From: Tetrahymena elliotti 4EA
Lineage: Eukaryota; Ciliophora; Oligohymenophorea; Hymenostomatida; Tetrahymenidae
Length of the DNA stretch: 64,000 nt
Assembly (NCBI GenBank): GCA_000231825.2
Contig: JH720293.1
Coordinates: 2,356,001-2,420,000, forward strand
Direction of reading: 5' to 3'
The notes under the pieces were generated by a model, which ran no database searches, had not been told where the DNA came from, and saw only the letters and a list, made by a program, of their open reading frames with translations. Below are positions 38,901 to 51,151 of this stretch, one piece after another; positions within the stretch are counted from its first letter, which is position 1; the number at the start of each line of letters is the position of its first letter. The position numbers and the translations under genes are program-made.

Positions 38901-40331
38901 AATATAACCTATTAATTTCCTTTTCCAAGTAGTTATTTTTCTAGATTTATATATTGTAAGAATACATTCAAGCTACTTTCAATCTAATATTTCAGATATT
39001 CTCAAATTAACAAATCTTCATTGAATAAATATTTTGACAAGAGTAGTTTAAATAAACTTGGTTAGTAATCATCTTCATTAGTGTTCAAAATGAGAAACGC
39101 GTTAGACATAAATATTACTTCATTAATTATGTGAACCAAAGATCAATTTTGTCATTATTAAAAGCAAATTAGCAAGAATTTCTAAAATGTAAAAGGAGCA
39201 AAGAAAAAAATTTAGAGTTGTTAATTAAATTAGCTCAGAATGTTTTTAGAAATCAAATCTTTTAGCCCTGAATTATTCAGTTTAAATGGAAACTAGTAGT
39301 TGATTGATAAATTATTGTTTTATTATTAGTAAATTATATTATAATGAAGTTTAATACAAATGTTCTTGTTTATCAAACTTTGAGATTATATATTTCTCCA
39401 ATGTAATATTTTTCTTATTTGAAACGATTAGCTATTAGCTAAAGCTACTTGAGAATCAGTTCTAGAATTGATATATCTGCGCACCCAAAGAGATCTAAAT
39501 TATAAATTGAAAAATTGAAAACTAAATTAAATAAATTATGCTTTTAAGGTTTTTGATATTCAAGTTCAAGAAAGATGCATATATCAACTGATTTAATAAA
39601 TCATTTGGAATATCATAAAAATTAATGTCAAATTTGCCAAAATTTTTTTTCTAATAAAATGTTTATTTCTAAAATTTGTATGCTTCTAACTTCTAACATT
39701 TTGATAAATTTTAAAAATTGTTGCACTTCCTCTTAAAATACCTTTGAAGTATCTAAAAAATAGACATATTTAAACAAGTATCTTTACTATTACAAAAATT
39801 TTGAGAATAAGAAGGAAGTCAAATATCTGTGAGAAAGTGAGAGGTTGAAACTTTTCATGTGAAAAAAATCATGAATTTAATCAAATAATGTGATAGTAAA
39901 AAATTTAACCTAGTAGTTCTAAAGTAAATAAAAAATTTTAGTTAAATATTAAGCTGGTTAATTATTATTTATTGCTAACTATTTTATTATTGCTCACATA
40001 TTTATTATTATTATTAATTTATTTGTCTTCAACCAAAAAATAAAAAATCGTTTATTTTAATATTATTCCTTTCATTAAAATATTGAAATAATATATTTTC
40101 TTTCTAGTTCGCTGAATTTCAAATTATTAAAACTGATCAAAGATTAAAATGAATACAAATTTAAGTATTTTTAGAAAATATTTGAAAAACAAATGAATTA
40201 ATAAAAAAATATGAAAGTATTACTTAGAATGGATTTATTAAGCAAATCTTAGACGATGTATCTTTGATTTTGACTTATTAAGAATTACAATCCAGTATAT
40301 TTAGAATAATCTTTAATAGCCACTAATCCCA
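35961..40331. other. Long intergenic spacer
   Basis: AT-rich, with TTTATT/GATT simple-sequence patches (37300-37345) and dinucleotide TA runs near 38300. A 63-codon minus-strand frame at 37882-38073 was considered and not accepted. No RNA gene recognised. Confidence 0.55.
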
Positions 40332-43300
40332 TCAATTCCTTTTTTATTTAATTTATGTTTTTATTAAGTCAGTAAATATATTTTATGGCTAGCTTAGTAG
40401 CTATGAAATATTAAATATTCCAACTATTTTTAAAGTCTCTGCTAAATTATTTTGGGGGAATTTCTAATCTTTCTTAACCCCACAAAATATGTCAGATTTG
40501 AAATTTATTATTTATGAAAATCCTGATTACAAGTATTTACATTAATATTTTAAATTTTGTAAGAACACAATACATTTAAGCATTTAGTGATGGATTATTT
40601 CAAAAAAAATATTAAATGAAATTAAATTAACAATTTACATTAATTGAAATTTGAATAACATATCCATTCTCATTATAAGAATAGAAAGTCTCATTTTAAT
40701 AAGCACTCAGATTTCTTTATGCAAAAATGACAGCATCTAGTATTTGGCCATTTTTCACTCTTTCTATAAATGCTTAAGCATACAAATTTGGAAGTATTTC
40801 TTTTGATGAGAGAAGTAATTAAGGAAGTTCATTCTATATTTTTTTAATACACTCTTCACACTTTCCAATTGCAATCAGTTTTAAAACATCTATTTTTAAT
40901 ACAATTATATATCATTAAAATAATCTATCATTTATCAAATCAAAAGTAAACATGATAAGTAATATTAAAAAAACTAAATTGGTATTATTAGAAAAAAAAC
41001 GAATTTTTAATATTATATTTCCATTAAAAATAAATAATGAACCAAACTTAAAATGAATATTATCTGTAACCAAGCTTAAGTCATTCCAATTTTTAAAATA
41101 ATTTTTTCTAATTGTTTCAATTAACTCTTTTTTTACTAATTTAACTGAATTAAAATTAGGATTCTCAACTAGTCCAAAAAATCTTATTTTCATTAAGGAG
41201 ATGTTGTTTTAAGTTATAAAAATAATTGTAAACTAATATTTGATGTTAAAAATTCTTTGATTAACTTTTTTTAAAAAAAATGAATCTGGTAAATATTTGC
41301 TTCAGAGAATTTTTCTCGTTTGTTGTAAATTAATCTAATTTCATACTGTTAAATCTAAAGAGATTATTACAAAATGTTTATTAAAATTTATTTTTGCTGT
41401 TGGGTAAGCTTGCTCAAATTAAAATTAACTGTAATTTTATAATACAAAATCAATCAAATATTATGTACCACTTCTAAATTGCTCCAAGATATCTTTGTTT
41501 TGTTCTAATGTACTATGCAACTAATTTTGTAGTGAGATATTTTACTTCATATTTTACTCTATTAAATTTAAATTATTTTTTTAATTCCAAATAAAAAAAT
41601 TTTGATAAATTAATTAGTTTATCTGAAAATTTACCTCCTCCTGATTAACAACCTTAATCATCCAAAAGACCACTAAAAATTCCATCCTTAGATGATTCCT
41701 TCCCTACTTGATTATCAAAAGGCATTGATTTTTTGAAAAGAGGAGAATCTATCTCAATTTGCATTTAATTTTAATTTTATTTATTTGATATAGAAACCTG
41801 TAAATGAGTGTTATTTTTATTATCAGTATGCTTATTATTTTAATTTTCATTTGAATGATTACTGCCATTATTATTATTATTGTGTTTACCATTTGAATCA
41901 TGATTTTAATTACTATTATGATTTGTGTTGTTGTTACCATTACTTTTAATCTAATCATTTTAATGACTATTTTTATTTTCATTATTTGAATTAAAATTTA
42001 TTGCTGAACCTGTATTGTTATTATTCTAATCTTAATTTATACTTTATTCTATAGAAGAATTTCCATTTTAAATGCTTGTTTAATTTGAATTGTTTGCTTA
42101 TTACTAAGAAATTTCTGTTGAGTTATTTAAAATTTAACTTATTAAGTTTTATTATGAAGATTAAATAGAGTTATTTTCTTTAGAAATATTTTAATTGTTT
42201 CCATTTTATTAAGTGATTTCACTATGATTGTTGGTGCTGTTATCAGATCTTTTAGATTCTTCCTCATCCTCTTCTACATTGATTTTATCAAAATTTGAAT
42301 TAGCATTTGGACCTAGTAACGAAATAGAGTTTTCATTCATCTAAGAGGTCTAGAAAGAATGGCACTAAAAATTAGAATCAGCCCCTGCAAATAATGAATT
42401 AGAATTTTCTTCTCCTCCTGTTATTTTATCAACACCTAAAAGACTTTTTTTATTTTAAAAATGATCAATAATAAGAATAAAAAATGTTGATTTAACTAAT
42501 TCATTTTATAAAAAATTAAAAAATGAAAGAGATTATCCAAAATTAATTTTTTACTTATTGCTGCCCTTGCTATTTTATAAATTAGATTCAATTAATAGAT
42601 TTTGCTTTTGCTGCATATTTTTTCTAATCTATTCAACCTAAATTGGATTCATCCCATCACTGTTATCTTTTACTATCAAATGTGTTGAATCTCTCTACAT
42701 TTTAGATGCAGATTCAAATGCTGTCAAAGTTTCAAAATATCCATTAAAATATAAGTAAGATTAAATCACTTAATGGATATCATAATGATGAACTTCATTT
42801 TCTAAAATAATTTATAAGATGGCTTCTTTTTCAAGTTAAATATAAGACTACAAATCAAATTTAAATTTTTCTTATCCAAAGTTAAACTTAACTCTCTGTC
42901 TTGGTCCATGCATACCAAGAGTTGGATAATATTCTGTACAATCAATATCATAAAATATAGGACCTTTTGTTTTGTATAAAATAAAATTAAACTTTTAAGT
43001 AACTGCAAATTTAATTCTTTACCACTCTATATTCCATTATAAGTAAAAAATATTTCCTTTTTTAAATAATTAATTCCACATCCTATCACATCTTAATCTC
43101 TCATCTTCCAAAGCTTTTTTTGCTAAATTATTTTTAAATTATTGATATAATTAACCTGTTAATGAATTTAATCTTATAAAATTAAGCAGCTTTTGAAAAA
43201 CTAAAAAACAATATATCTGTCTTACATTTTTCTTGTTGGAGTATACTGAACCATCTGACTGATAACCATATGAACTAAAATTTTTTAAATTAAAAATTAA

Positions 43301-44226
43301 TTAAACTTTATTTGAAAAACGAAAATTTTTGAGTATTAATTAATTAATTAATGGTTTTTATAACTTAATTTTTAAAAGTTATTCTTAATTTCTATCAACT
43401 TTAAAACATGAAATTTTATTTTATGGCAATCGATAAAGCTAAGAACAAAAATATGATCTTCAATAAAGAGGTATATAAAAATAATTTGGAAAATTTAATG
43501 CATTTTAACTAATTAAATTGCAATATTTTTGAGCTCTTATTTGATCATCAAAATCTTAGAATTTAAATTAAATTAAATCTTTTATTTATTGGTTACTTTT
43601 TAGTATGGCCTGGGTGTTTATTCATCGGGAAATCTGAATCTGCAAATCCTACACTAATATCACTAATTTATGAATAAAATATTTAAATTATTTTAATTGC
43701 TTGAAAAACATAAATAATAATATTTATTTGGTAGATTTTAGATGAAAATTAAAACCTTCCAAAACACTTCTTTCTGAATCATTTCATTTAATTTGATTTT
43801 GAATGAAACTTCAATAATCTCAAAAAAAAAATTATTAATCTTTAGCAATGGTTGGTAATCAGTAAAGAACAAAAACAAATTAAAATTCTACCTTTTCGCT
43901 AAATCTTTAATAGTTATTTCATAGTAGAATATGAGGTTTTCTCTATCGGCTGGTCTGTTGCTTTGAATTGACTTTATATCATTGGAAAAAAATAGGTTGG
44001 TTTAAATTTTTGATATAAATCAATCAAATCTGCCAAATGAAATCGCTTGATCTGAATTTATTACTGTTATGTCGCTATATATCAAATTTTTGCCTACGTA
44101 AGTTGCTGTTAAAGAGTCTCTTTCAAATTCTATGAATGGATTTGGCTTTTACTTCAAAACTAACTTAGGACTATCATCTTTCATAGGGATTTTTTAAAGA
44201 AGCTACAGCAAATATTCTTTGCTCAT
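40332..44226 (-). CDS. RanBPM-like SPRY-LisH-CTLH-CRA protein (GID/CTLH complex)
   Basis: RanBP9/10-type scaffold of the GID/CTLH E3 ubiquitin ligase. Nine exons in transcript order: 44065-44226, 43892-43971, 43597-43662, 43226-43274, 43023-43122, 42555-42963, 41635-42443, 40639-40889 and 40332-40472; they sum to 689 codons with every phase consistent, TGA 40332-40334. SPRY domain (about 30-190): SIQSNRPADRENLIFYYE, VGFADSDFPMNKHPG, SYGYQSDG, DVIGCGINYLKKEIFFTYNG, YYPTLGMHGPRQRVKFNFG. LisH (about 213-240): IHQVIQSYLYFNGYFETLTAF. Then a ~270-residue Asn/Ser/Gln-rich insert (about 289-557). CTLH (about 560-620): GKCEECIKKIQNELPQLL, then AFIERVKNGQILDAVIFAQ. A short CRA-like end: FPQNNLAETLKIVGIFN. 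The order, including a disordered insert between LisH/CTLH and CRA, recalls animal RanBP9. Confidence 0.9.
40890..41634 (-). other. 745-nt intron of the RanBPM-like gene, containing an ORF
   Basis: Long intron separating the Asn-rich exon from the CTLH exon. It contains a 93-codon frame (40912-41193, minus strand) beginning MKIRFFGLVENPNFN that has a mixed composition in its first half and becomes hydrophobic. It has no counterpart in RanBPM proteins and is skipped by a phase-correct splice. Confidence 0.6.
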
Positions 44227-45624
44227 TTTTTCTATTCTTCTCTTATTAAATAATCTTTGGTTGTATGTTTCTTATCAAAAATTAGATTTTGAATATTTTT
44301 AATATATTATTGCAAAATTATTTATTTTTTCCTCTTCCTTTTTAATCTATTTTTACTATTACTCTTTTCTCAATTTTAAGTTGTGTTTCTTTTTTCTTTG
44401 CTATTTCATTTAATTATTCTTGAAATTAATAAGAAACAAATCAATTAGATTGTTACTACATTCATTAACCAATCACATTTTTTGAATTTTTGCATTCAAC
44501 CAATAGCATAATCAAAATGTGTTTTTATATCAATCAAACAAACAATCAATTCATTTTTTAATCAATCAATTTATTTATTTCATTTTTGCTCACTTTTAGA
44601 GTTAGGATTAACATCAGATATTCAAAAAAAAATAAAGTTTCGAAATTTTGTCTCCATATTGATAGCTTTTTTCTATTTTAGGAAAAAATTGAATTAATGC
44701 TATGTCTGGTTACAGATTTATAATAAGCTCTTTCATCAAATAGAATATTAGGATGCAAGATAAATAGGAGAATTGTGAATAAAATCCATTTTTTTGAGCA
44801 AATTTTTAAAAATAATTCAGTGAAATATACCATAAATTTTCTGCTTTCTTATCTTATGGCCTCAAACAAATTTTTAAATATTATTAATAACTTTTTTAAT
44901 TTTTTAACAAATAACTTTGAATGATAATTTAAATTTTTAGAATATTCTTTATAATAAGTATTTATTTCTATTAGATACAAAATCTAGTTTTATCATTTTT
45001 TATTTAATAGAAAACTATTCTAAACCAATTAATTTTTATATATCTTCTCAAAAAAACTTAGCCATTTTTTAAAAATTTATTCTAATGTCAACTGAATCAT
45101 TTAAATCAAAAATCCTACTAAATTAATTACCTACAATCAATCAAACTAAATAAGATAAATGTTAGCTATTTATATAGAATCTTCATTAAAATAGAAATTA
45201 AATAATAATTTTACTCTTTAAATAAAATCCATTATTAAATTGTAAATGTGATTTTAAATCATTTTTAATTAGAAGACTTAAATATTTATTTTTTGAATAG
45301 ATGAGATAAATATTTGAACAGAAATTATGACTAAATGAATTTCTACAGTCAGCACTTTAAATGGATTTCAGCTGAAAGATGTTTAGATGTAAATAGTTAG
45401 GTAATAAATAAATCAAATAAAAAACCACTGTGCGCAATTAAAAAATTATTTATAAACCTATTAATGATTATTTTAATAAGAAATTATAAGTAAAAAAAGA
45501 ATCTCAGTAAAATCTTAAATCATAAAAAAAAAGATTATTTTTTGGACATATCAAATAAATTTCATAGCATAGCTTATTGATATTTAATATATCATTAAAA
45601 ACTAATAAAAGTTTAAATTAGTAT
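44227..45624. other. Intergenic spacer between divergent genes
   Basis: AT-rich, probably holding both promoters. No specific element or additional gene seen. Confidence 0.6.
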
Positions 45625-46257
45625 ATGGGTTGCTTATTTGGTAGAGGAAAAAAGTTAAAAGATGGCATAGATTAGATAGCTGATAATAATAGTGGAGTTA
45701 AAAGAAAAATTGTTATGATAGGACTTGATGGAGCAGGTAAAACCTCTATTCTAAATTAGTTAAAAGTTAAAAAATTTATGGAGACAGTTCCAACTATTGG
45801 ATTAAATATTGAAACTATACAATACAAAAATTTAGAGTTCTTAGTTTTTGATGTAGGAGGTAAGGTTAGATCTTTGTGGAGTCACTATTACGATAATTTA
45901 GATGCAATCATTTTTGTTGTTGATTCAACTGATAAAGAAAGATTATGGCAAGTTAAAGATGAATTCCGTAAATTGAGCTCAGAACTAAGCTTCCAGAATG
46001 CAGTTGTATTAGTTCTCTTTAACAAATAGGATCTCCCTGAGTGTGTTGAGTTTAAAGCATTGGTGGAAGAAACTGGTGTAGATAATATGAATGAAAATGA
46101 TATTATTATCTAAAAGTGTTCTGCAAAAACAGGAGACGGACTAATGGATGGAATGGAAAAGTTAGTTAGTTACTTTATAAATAATGATAGAAATAGTTCT
46201 AATAAACAGCATTAAATTTCTAAAAATGGATAAACCAAATCTGCTTTAGTAAGCTGA
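45625..46257 (+). CDS. ARF-like small GTPase with altered switch II
   Basis: Single exon, 210 residues, ATG 45625, TGA 46255-46257. ARF/ARL hallmarks: Gly2 with a small residue at 6 (MGCLFG, probable N-myristoylation), P-loop GLDGAGKT (33-40), VPTIGLN (switch I, 55-61), DVGG (76-79), NKQD (133-136) and CSAK near residue 165. Switch II is unusual: ARFs have DVGGQDKIRPLW, whereas here DVGG is followed directly by KVRSLW, so two residues including the catalytic Gln are missing. Intrinsic or GAP-stimulated hydrolysis would then be expected to be weak, making this a probable GTP-locked or slow switch (inference). The N-terminal helix is longer than in ARF1 and the C-terminal 30 residues are polar. 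Likely role in membrane trafficking or ciliary transport; the specific ARL class is not clear. Confidence 0.93.
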
Positions 46258-47043
46258 TTAAAGTCTATTAATAATCTAATTCTATTTAACTGAATCTGTT
46301 CCAAAGGAATAAATAGTATTTTTAACTCTAGTCTAGTCACAGTCAATCTTTGAATTAATAAACATCTTTTTCTTTGAGCATGTGATTGTATAAATTAGAT
46401 ATTAATAACAAAAATTTTGAGCAGCATAAAATAGAATTAATTTAACTTATTATTCAACTAACTTCCTCATCATCATCATAATAATAATAATAATAATAAC
46501 AATAAATAATAAATGGCTTTAAAAATGATTGAATTCTTTTATTATTTTTAAATCTATAAATTTAAAATACTGATTAAAATAAGTCTAACTTTCTTAATCT
46601 AAATCAATGTCTGAAATATGTTAAAAATTAATTACTTCATAAAATCAATTTGTAATTCCAATTAATCATTATTCAAGTTTTCAACATAAATTAATAAATA
46701 TTTGAATTACATTTACTATTTATAAACATCATAAAGATATTATTAAAATAACCTTTTATATAAATATAGAGAGATATCTTAATTTTAATGGAAATCTTAC
46801 ATTTTGCGTTTTTTTCTTCTTATGTGGTGAATTAGTAAAAAATGTATGTAGATAGTCTTTTTATAAATATTTAATCTTTTTTTGAGTATAATTTTTTGCA
46901 CTTATCTAAATTCTTTGTTTGAGGTAAAAATCAAACTAATAAATATTTTTGAATTTTCACTATATTACAATATTGTTTTCTAATACATACTTACTAATAA
47001 ATTAATATATATTTACTTAAAATATTTTTTTCAAATATATTAA
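46258..47043. other. Intergenic spacer between convergent genes
   Basis: 3' flanks of both genes, AT-rich, with a CAT/ATA trinucleotide run at 46468-46509. Confidence 0.6.
46468..46509. repeat. Trinucleotide microsatellite
   Basis: (CAT)n passing into (ATA)n with a few interruptions. Confidence 0.8.
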
Positions 47044-47529
47044 TCAATTTTATCCTGTTTAATATTAAGGCTAATAGGGTTATTATTACTGTTGTTAAGG
47101 ATACATATTCATTTGAGGAGGAGGAGGTTAATAATATACTTATCCTTAAGCAGGTTATCCTGGATACTATTAATTGTAATTGCTAGGCTATATAGGGATT
47201 CCCTAAATAGGCTATTAGCTTGGTCTTATTTAAGCTTATTATTATTACTGTAATAGTTATTATTAAAGATTTAATTGTTAACGTAATTATTATTGTTATC
47301 TTCTTCTTTTCATAATACCTAAAACTATGCCTACTACACATAAGAGTATTCCAACAACAATAATAGTGATAAACCACCAAGAGCCATAAACACTATTATA
47401 GCAGCATTCAGTATTATAGCAACAATAATAATCGCTAGAACAGTAATATGAGTAGCCATTATATGTTCCACAATATTCACAATAAACTTATGATAAGAAT
47501 ATTGAAAGTAAAAGGAGTAATTTACCCAT
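47044..47529 (-). CDS. Small Cys/Tyr-rich single-pass membrane protein with a Gln/Pro-rich tail
   Basis: Single exon, 161 residues, ATG 47527-47529, TGA 47044-47046. A signal peptide (MGKLLLLLSIFLSQVYC, residues 1-17) is followed by a compact extracellular segment (about 18-52) with at least seven Cys and many Tyr (YCGTYNGYSYYCSSDYYCC), probably disulphide-bonded. A hydrophobic helix (about 53-76, WWFITIIVVGILLCVVGIVLG) ends in a KRRR stop-transfer signal. The cytosolic tail is almost entirely Gln, Pro and Tyr, with PPPP and repeated YQQ/PQ units. The plan resembles Shisa or cysteine-tyrosine-rich (CYYR) adaptor-like membrane proteins of animals, but these are generic layouts and no homology is claimed. 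Probably a cell-surface protein whose tail binds WW or SH3-like domains (inference). Confidence 0.88.
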
Positions 47530-48419
47530 TTTCTTATTTATTATTATTTTGATTTACTCTCTTTTTGTATTATTTTTAATTAGAAATATAATAAATAATA
47601 GAGGAAATAGCAAATTTATACTATATGAATTGTAAAATACCAAATTTTTAATTCTGCTGTCAATTTTGATTGTATGATCAGGAAAATGAAAATAGAAGCT
47701 AATTACTAAAAAAATGATTTATAATTCACAAATTAATTTCTAAATTAATTAATTGATCTTCAATATTTTTACATTCAAACAATTTTTCTTTAATTTAGTA
47801 AACATTAAAAAAAAGATATTTATTAATAGTAAAATCCCTAGCAATTAGATATTTAGATTACATATTTTTGTTGTTGATATTTCTTTCTTCCTTCAAAACA
47901 AATGAATATGAACAAACATAAATGGTATGTGTTGGGTATTAATTGTAAAATTTTTAATACATTAAGTCATGAAACATCTTTGAAAAAATGAGTTTAAAAA
48001 TTGCTGCAAATAAAAACGACTAATTAATATAACCAAACATAAATGCTTTAAGCAGTTCATTTTTATCTCGTTAAGGCTGATTTGCAATCTTTTGAAAGTA
48101 TTAAGAAAACTATTTTTCTTTTTAGTAGAATAAAATCTTATTTAAAGAATTATTTTTTTTAATACATTACTAAAATTAATTGTGATATTATTAAGATAAA
48201 CTAACACCAACATTTTTAGAATTCAATAAAACTGAATTTTTAGTGTGTTTTTAATTGGTGAAGATTAACAATTAAGAATTTAAATAAAAACCTTTAATTT
48301 ATTTTTAAAATATTTCAAATTTTAACAAATACAACAAAAAAATTATTTCTTTTGAACATTCGTTTTTACTTTTATTTTTTTATTTTTATTGGATTTATAT
48401 TATTATTATCAAATAATAA
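47530..48419. other. Intergenic spacer
   Basis: AT-rich upstream region of the membrane-protein gene and 3' flank of msrA. Nothing recognised. Confidence 0.6.
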
Positions 48420-48959
48420 TCATGAGACAAACTCCTTATATTTTGTTAAAAATTTTTTAAGTTTAGGATCAATTACAGCTTTACAGTAGCCATAGCTTTG
48501 ATTTAAGTTATAGAAATCCTAATGATCTTTTTCTGCTTCGTAGAACTTTGTTAAAGGAGCTACTTCTGTTACAACTGGATTAGGATAAATTTTAGAGTTG
48601 TTGATTTCAGCAATTATTTAGTGAGCTATATTTTTTTGTTCTTCATCACTATAAAAAATAACTGATCTGTATTATGTTCCAGAGTCAGCACCTTAGCGAT
48701 CTTTAGTTGTTGGATCATGGACATTCATGAAAATTCTTAATAAATTATCATAAGAAATGACACTTGGATTATACTAGAATTAGATCACTTCAGCATGCTA
48801 GGTAGACCCACTACAAACTTATTTATATGTAGGATTATCAACTTTTCCACCAGCATAACCTGATTTTACATCAGAAACACCAATTACTCTTCTAAAGACT
48901 GCTTCAGTACACCAAAAGCATCCTCCACCAATAGTAGCTATTTTATGAACTCCTTGCAT
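48420..48959 (-). CDS. msrA: Peptide methionine-(S)-S-oxide reductase MsrA
   Basis: Reduces methionine-S-sulfoxide in proteins back to methionine, using thioredoxin. Single exon, 179 residues, which is the normal length for a one-domain MsrA; ATG 48957-48959, TGA 48420-48422. The active-site motif GCFWC sits at residues 13-17, with Cys14 as the catalytic cysteine, followed by TEA, GYAGG (about 37-41), a substrate-pocket HAEV segment, [18 protein letters not shown] and, near the C-terminus, YGYC, whose Cys is in the usual resolving position. Three of the conserved Gln residues in these motifs are written TAA or TAG, good evidence for the ciliate code. There is no targeting peptide, so a cytosolic enzyme is likely. 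Confidence 0.97.
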
Positions 48960-50138
48960 CTTCTTTTTAATATTTTTATTTACCTTATTTGCTTGTTTAT
49001 TTATTGAACTTAATTGTTTAAAATTTAATTTTTTTTTAAGATTATTTCTAGATGAATATAAAAGCTCTATCTTAAAGTCAATCTTAATATATTCTCTAGG
49101 ATTCTATTTTACAAATAGTTGATACTTTCATAGAAAAGTTGCAGAAAATTTTCTGAAAATTAATAGTCTACTATTAGATAAAATTCTTCTATTGCAAAAG
49201 GACAGTAATTAATTTTGTAAAATGATGTTCAAAATATAGTATAGAAAAATTCAATTTTAATACTATTACATTTTCTCTACTGAACAACTTTCTCTTTTCT
49301 AATAATATTAAATTTTGGTAATCATATGAATATGTTTAAAAAATCCTTTTATTAATTGATGAAATAGTTAACAAGTAAATTTTAATAATCTCAAATCATC
49401 ATCTTAGTTACTTCCTTCTTTTCTTTAAAAAAATAATTTAATGCTCTTTTTCAAAAATTGAAACAATTTTAATTTATGAAATTTATTTATTTTTCTGAGA
49501 TAATGAAAAAAATTTTATTTCATTTTAGTAATTATGAAAGAAAGATTCTTGAATTTTTTAAATTATATTATTTAAATCTTTTTTAATTTATCAGTAAAAA
49601 AATAAAGTCACATATTTGACATATTTTTTGACATATTTGGTATCAAATAAAATTAAATATAAAGTAATTTCAAAAGTTTTAGATTTAAAAAATTATTTTA
49701 AATCTTGTAATTTGTTAAATAATAATCTAAAATAAATAAATTTATAAAATAAAATGAAAACTTTTAATTCAGATAAAATTATAATCATATTTCAATAAAA
49801 TTCAGTGATAAAAGAAAAAATTTTGATGTTAGAAAATAATAATAAGTGATTTGTGAATATTTGAATCATTTATATTTATTATTATTTGTGATTTATTAAA
49901 TTCATATTTTTTTGAGGACAATACAATTTTTTAATTAAAAAACTAAAAAAACTAAATTATGTGTTTAATGTGGTTATAAACTAAAGATTACTTTTGTCAC
50001 TTAGAAATTGATATTAGTTTGATTATTTTTTTTAATTTCATTTATTAGTAATAGACTCAAAAAATATTTAATTAAATAATAAACAAAGAATAACCATATT
50101 AGCAACACTTTTTTATAGAAAGTAAACAAGACTTATCA
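48960..50138. other. Intergenic spacer between divergent genes
   Basis: AT-rich, presumably with the promoters of msrA and the Rho GTPase. No further gene recognised. Confidence 0.6.
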
Positions 50139-51151
50139 ATGATTTGTATAGATAGAAAGTAATATGATGAATAAGGTCCAATACCTATGAAATTAGTAGC
50201 AGTAGGAGACGGTGCAGTTGGAAAGACTTGTATTTTACATAGGTATAAATAGCATATTTTTTAAAATTTAAGATTAAATTATCGATGCATTTTAAGTTAT
50301 TGAAAATATAAAAAGATACATGAATGAATCATATAATGAAGAGCATATCCCAACAGTTTTTGAAAATTCTTTTATGATGGTAAAAATAGATAAAAAGACA
50401 GTTTAACTAGGAATATGGTAAAAATCTAAAAATAAGTAGTATTTTTATTTAATTTTATCTAATATTTATAATAGGGATACAGCAGGTTAAGAAGAATATA
50501 ATAGATTAAGACCTTTAAGCTATAGTAATACAGATATATTTTTGATTGTTTTTTCAGTTGTAGATCCTGAATCTTTTGATAATGCTCTTAAAAAGGTAAA
50601 TAATTTAAGAATCTTTTTATATTTGATATATTGATTACATAAAACTTGTTTGAGTGATATGCTAACACTTTTAAGCTTGATACTTATTATTTTTTTTATA
50701 ATAAAAATAGTGGTATCCAGAATTACAGTAGGTCCAGCCTAAATCTTTAAAGGTATTTGTTGGAAACAAAATAGATTTACTAGAATAAGAACAAAATAAA
50801 AAAAAGAGTTAAAAAAATGCTCCTATAAATTCTCAGTAGGTAATGATTTGGCTAAATTAATTAATTAGATTTATAATTCAAAAAGGATTACAATTTTTCT
50901 AATAATTTTGTTCTCTGATCAAAAAAATTTAATAGAATTTTAACATATTAACACTTAATGTTAAATTATTTAATTTATTTTCAAATTAGGTAAAGTAAAT
51001 AGTAAATGAATTAGGTTGTGAATATTATGAATGCTCTGCTAAATTAGATTAAGGAGTTAAAGAACTATTTTTAAAATCTATTCAAGTAGGTATGAATCAA
51101 AAATAGTAAAATTAAAAACCAAGAAAACATAAATAATGTAATCTAATCTGA
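50139..51151 (+). CDS. Rho/Rac-family small GTPase
   Basis: Exons 50139-50242, 50316-50417, 50475-50595, 50711-50839 and 50990-51151; 205 residues. P-loop GDGAVGKT (23-30), effector loop [15 protein letters not shown] (split by an intron), RPLSY and [21 protein letters not shown], which is the typical Rho-family stretch after switch II. The guanine motif is GNKID and the SAK motif is CSAKLDQGVKELF. The C-terminus is basic (KPRKHK) and ends CNLI, a CAAX box ending in Ile, which would favour geranylgeranylation or farnesylation (inference). There is a 16-residue extension before the usual Met, whose alternative ATG is at 50187-50189. A Lys/Gln-rich segment (EQEQNKKKSQ) sits in the position of the Rho insert helix. 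Probable regulator of actin or membrane dynamics. The catalytic Gln is present. Confidence 0.95.

Noticed and set aside
42802..43008. Standard-code ORFs within real genes (also 8012-8257, 16281-16487, 41749-41982, 47183-47380, 54648-55010)
   Set aside because: They are out-of-frame or opposite-strand shadows of the exons annotated here.
43201..43225. A 25-nt intron in the RanBPM-like gene, leaving an extra in-frame exon
   Set aside because: It would add about 30 residues inside the SPRY domain with no counterpart; a single 103-nt intron (43123-43225) gives the expected SPRY spacing.
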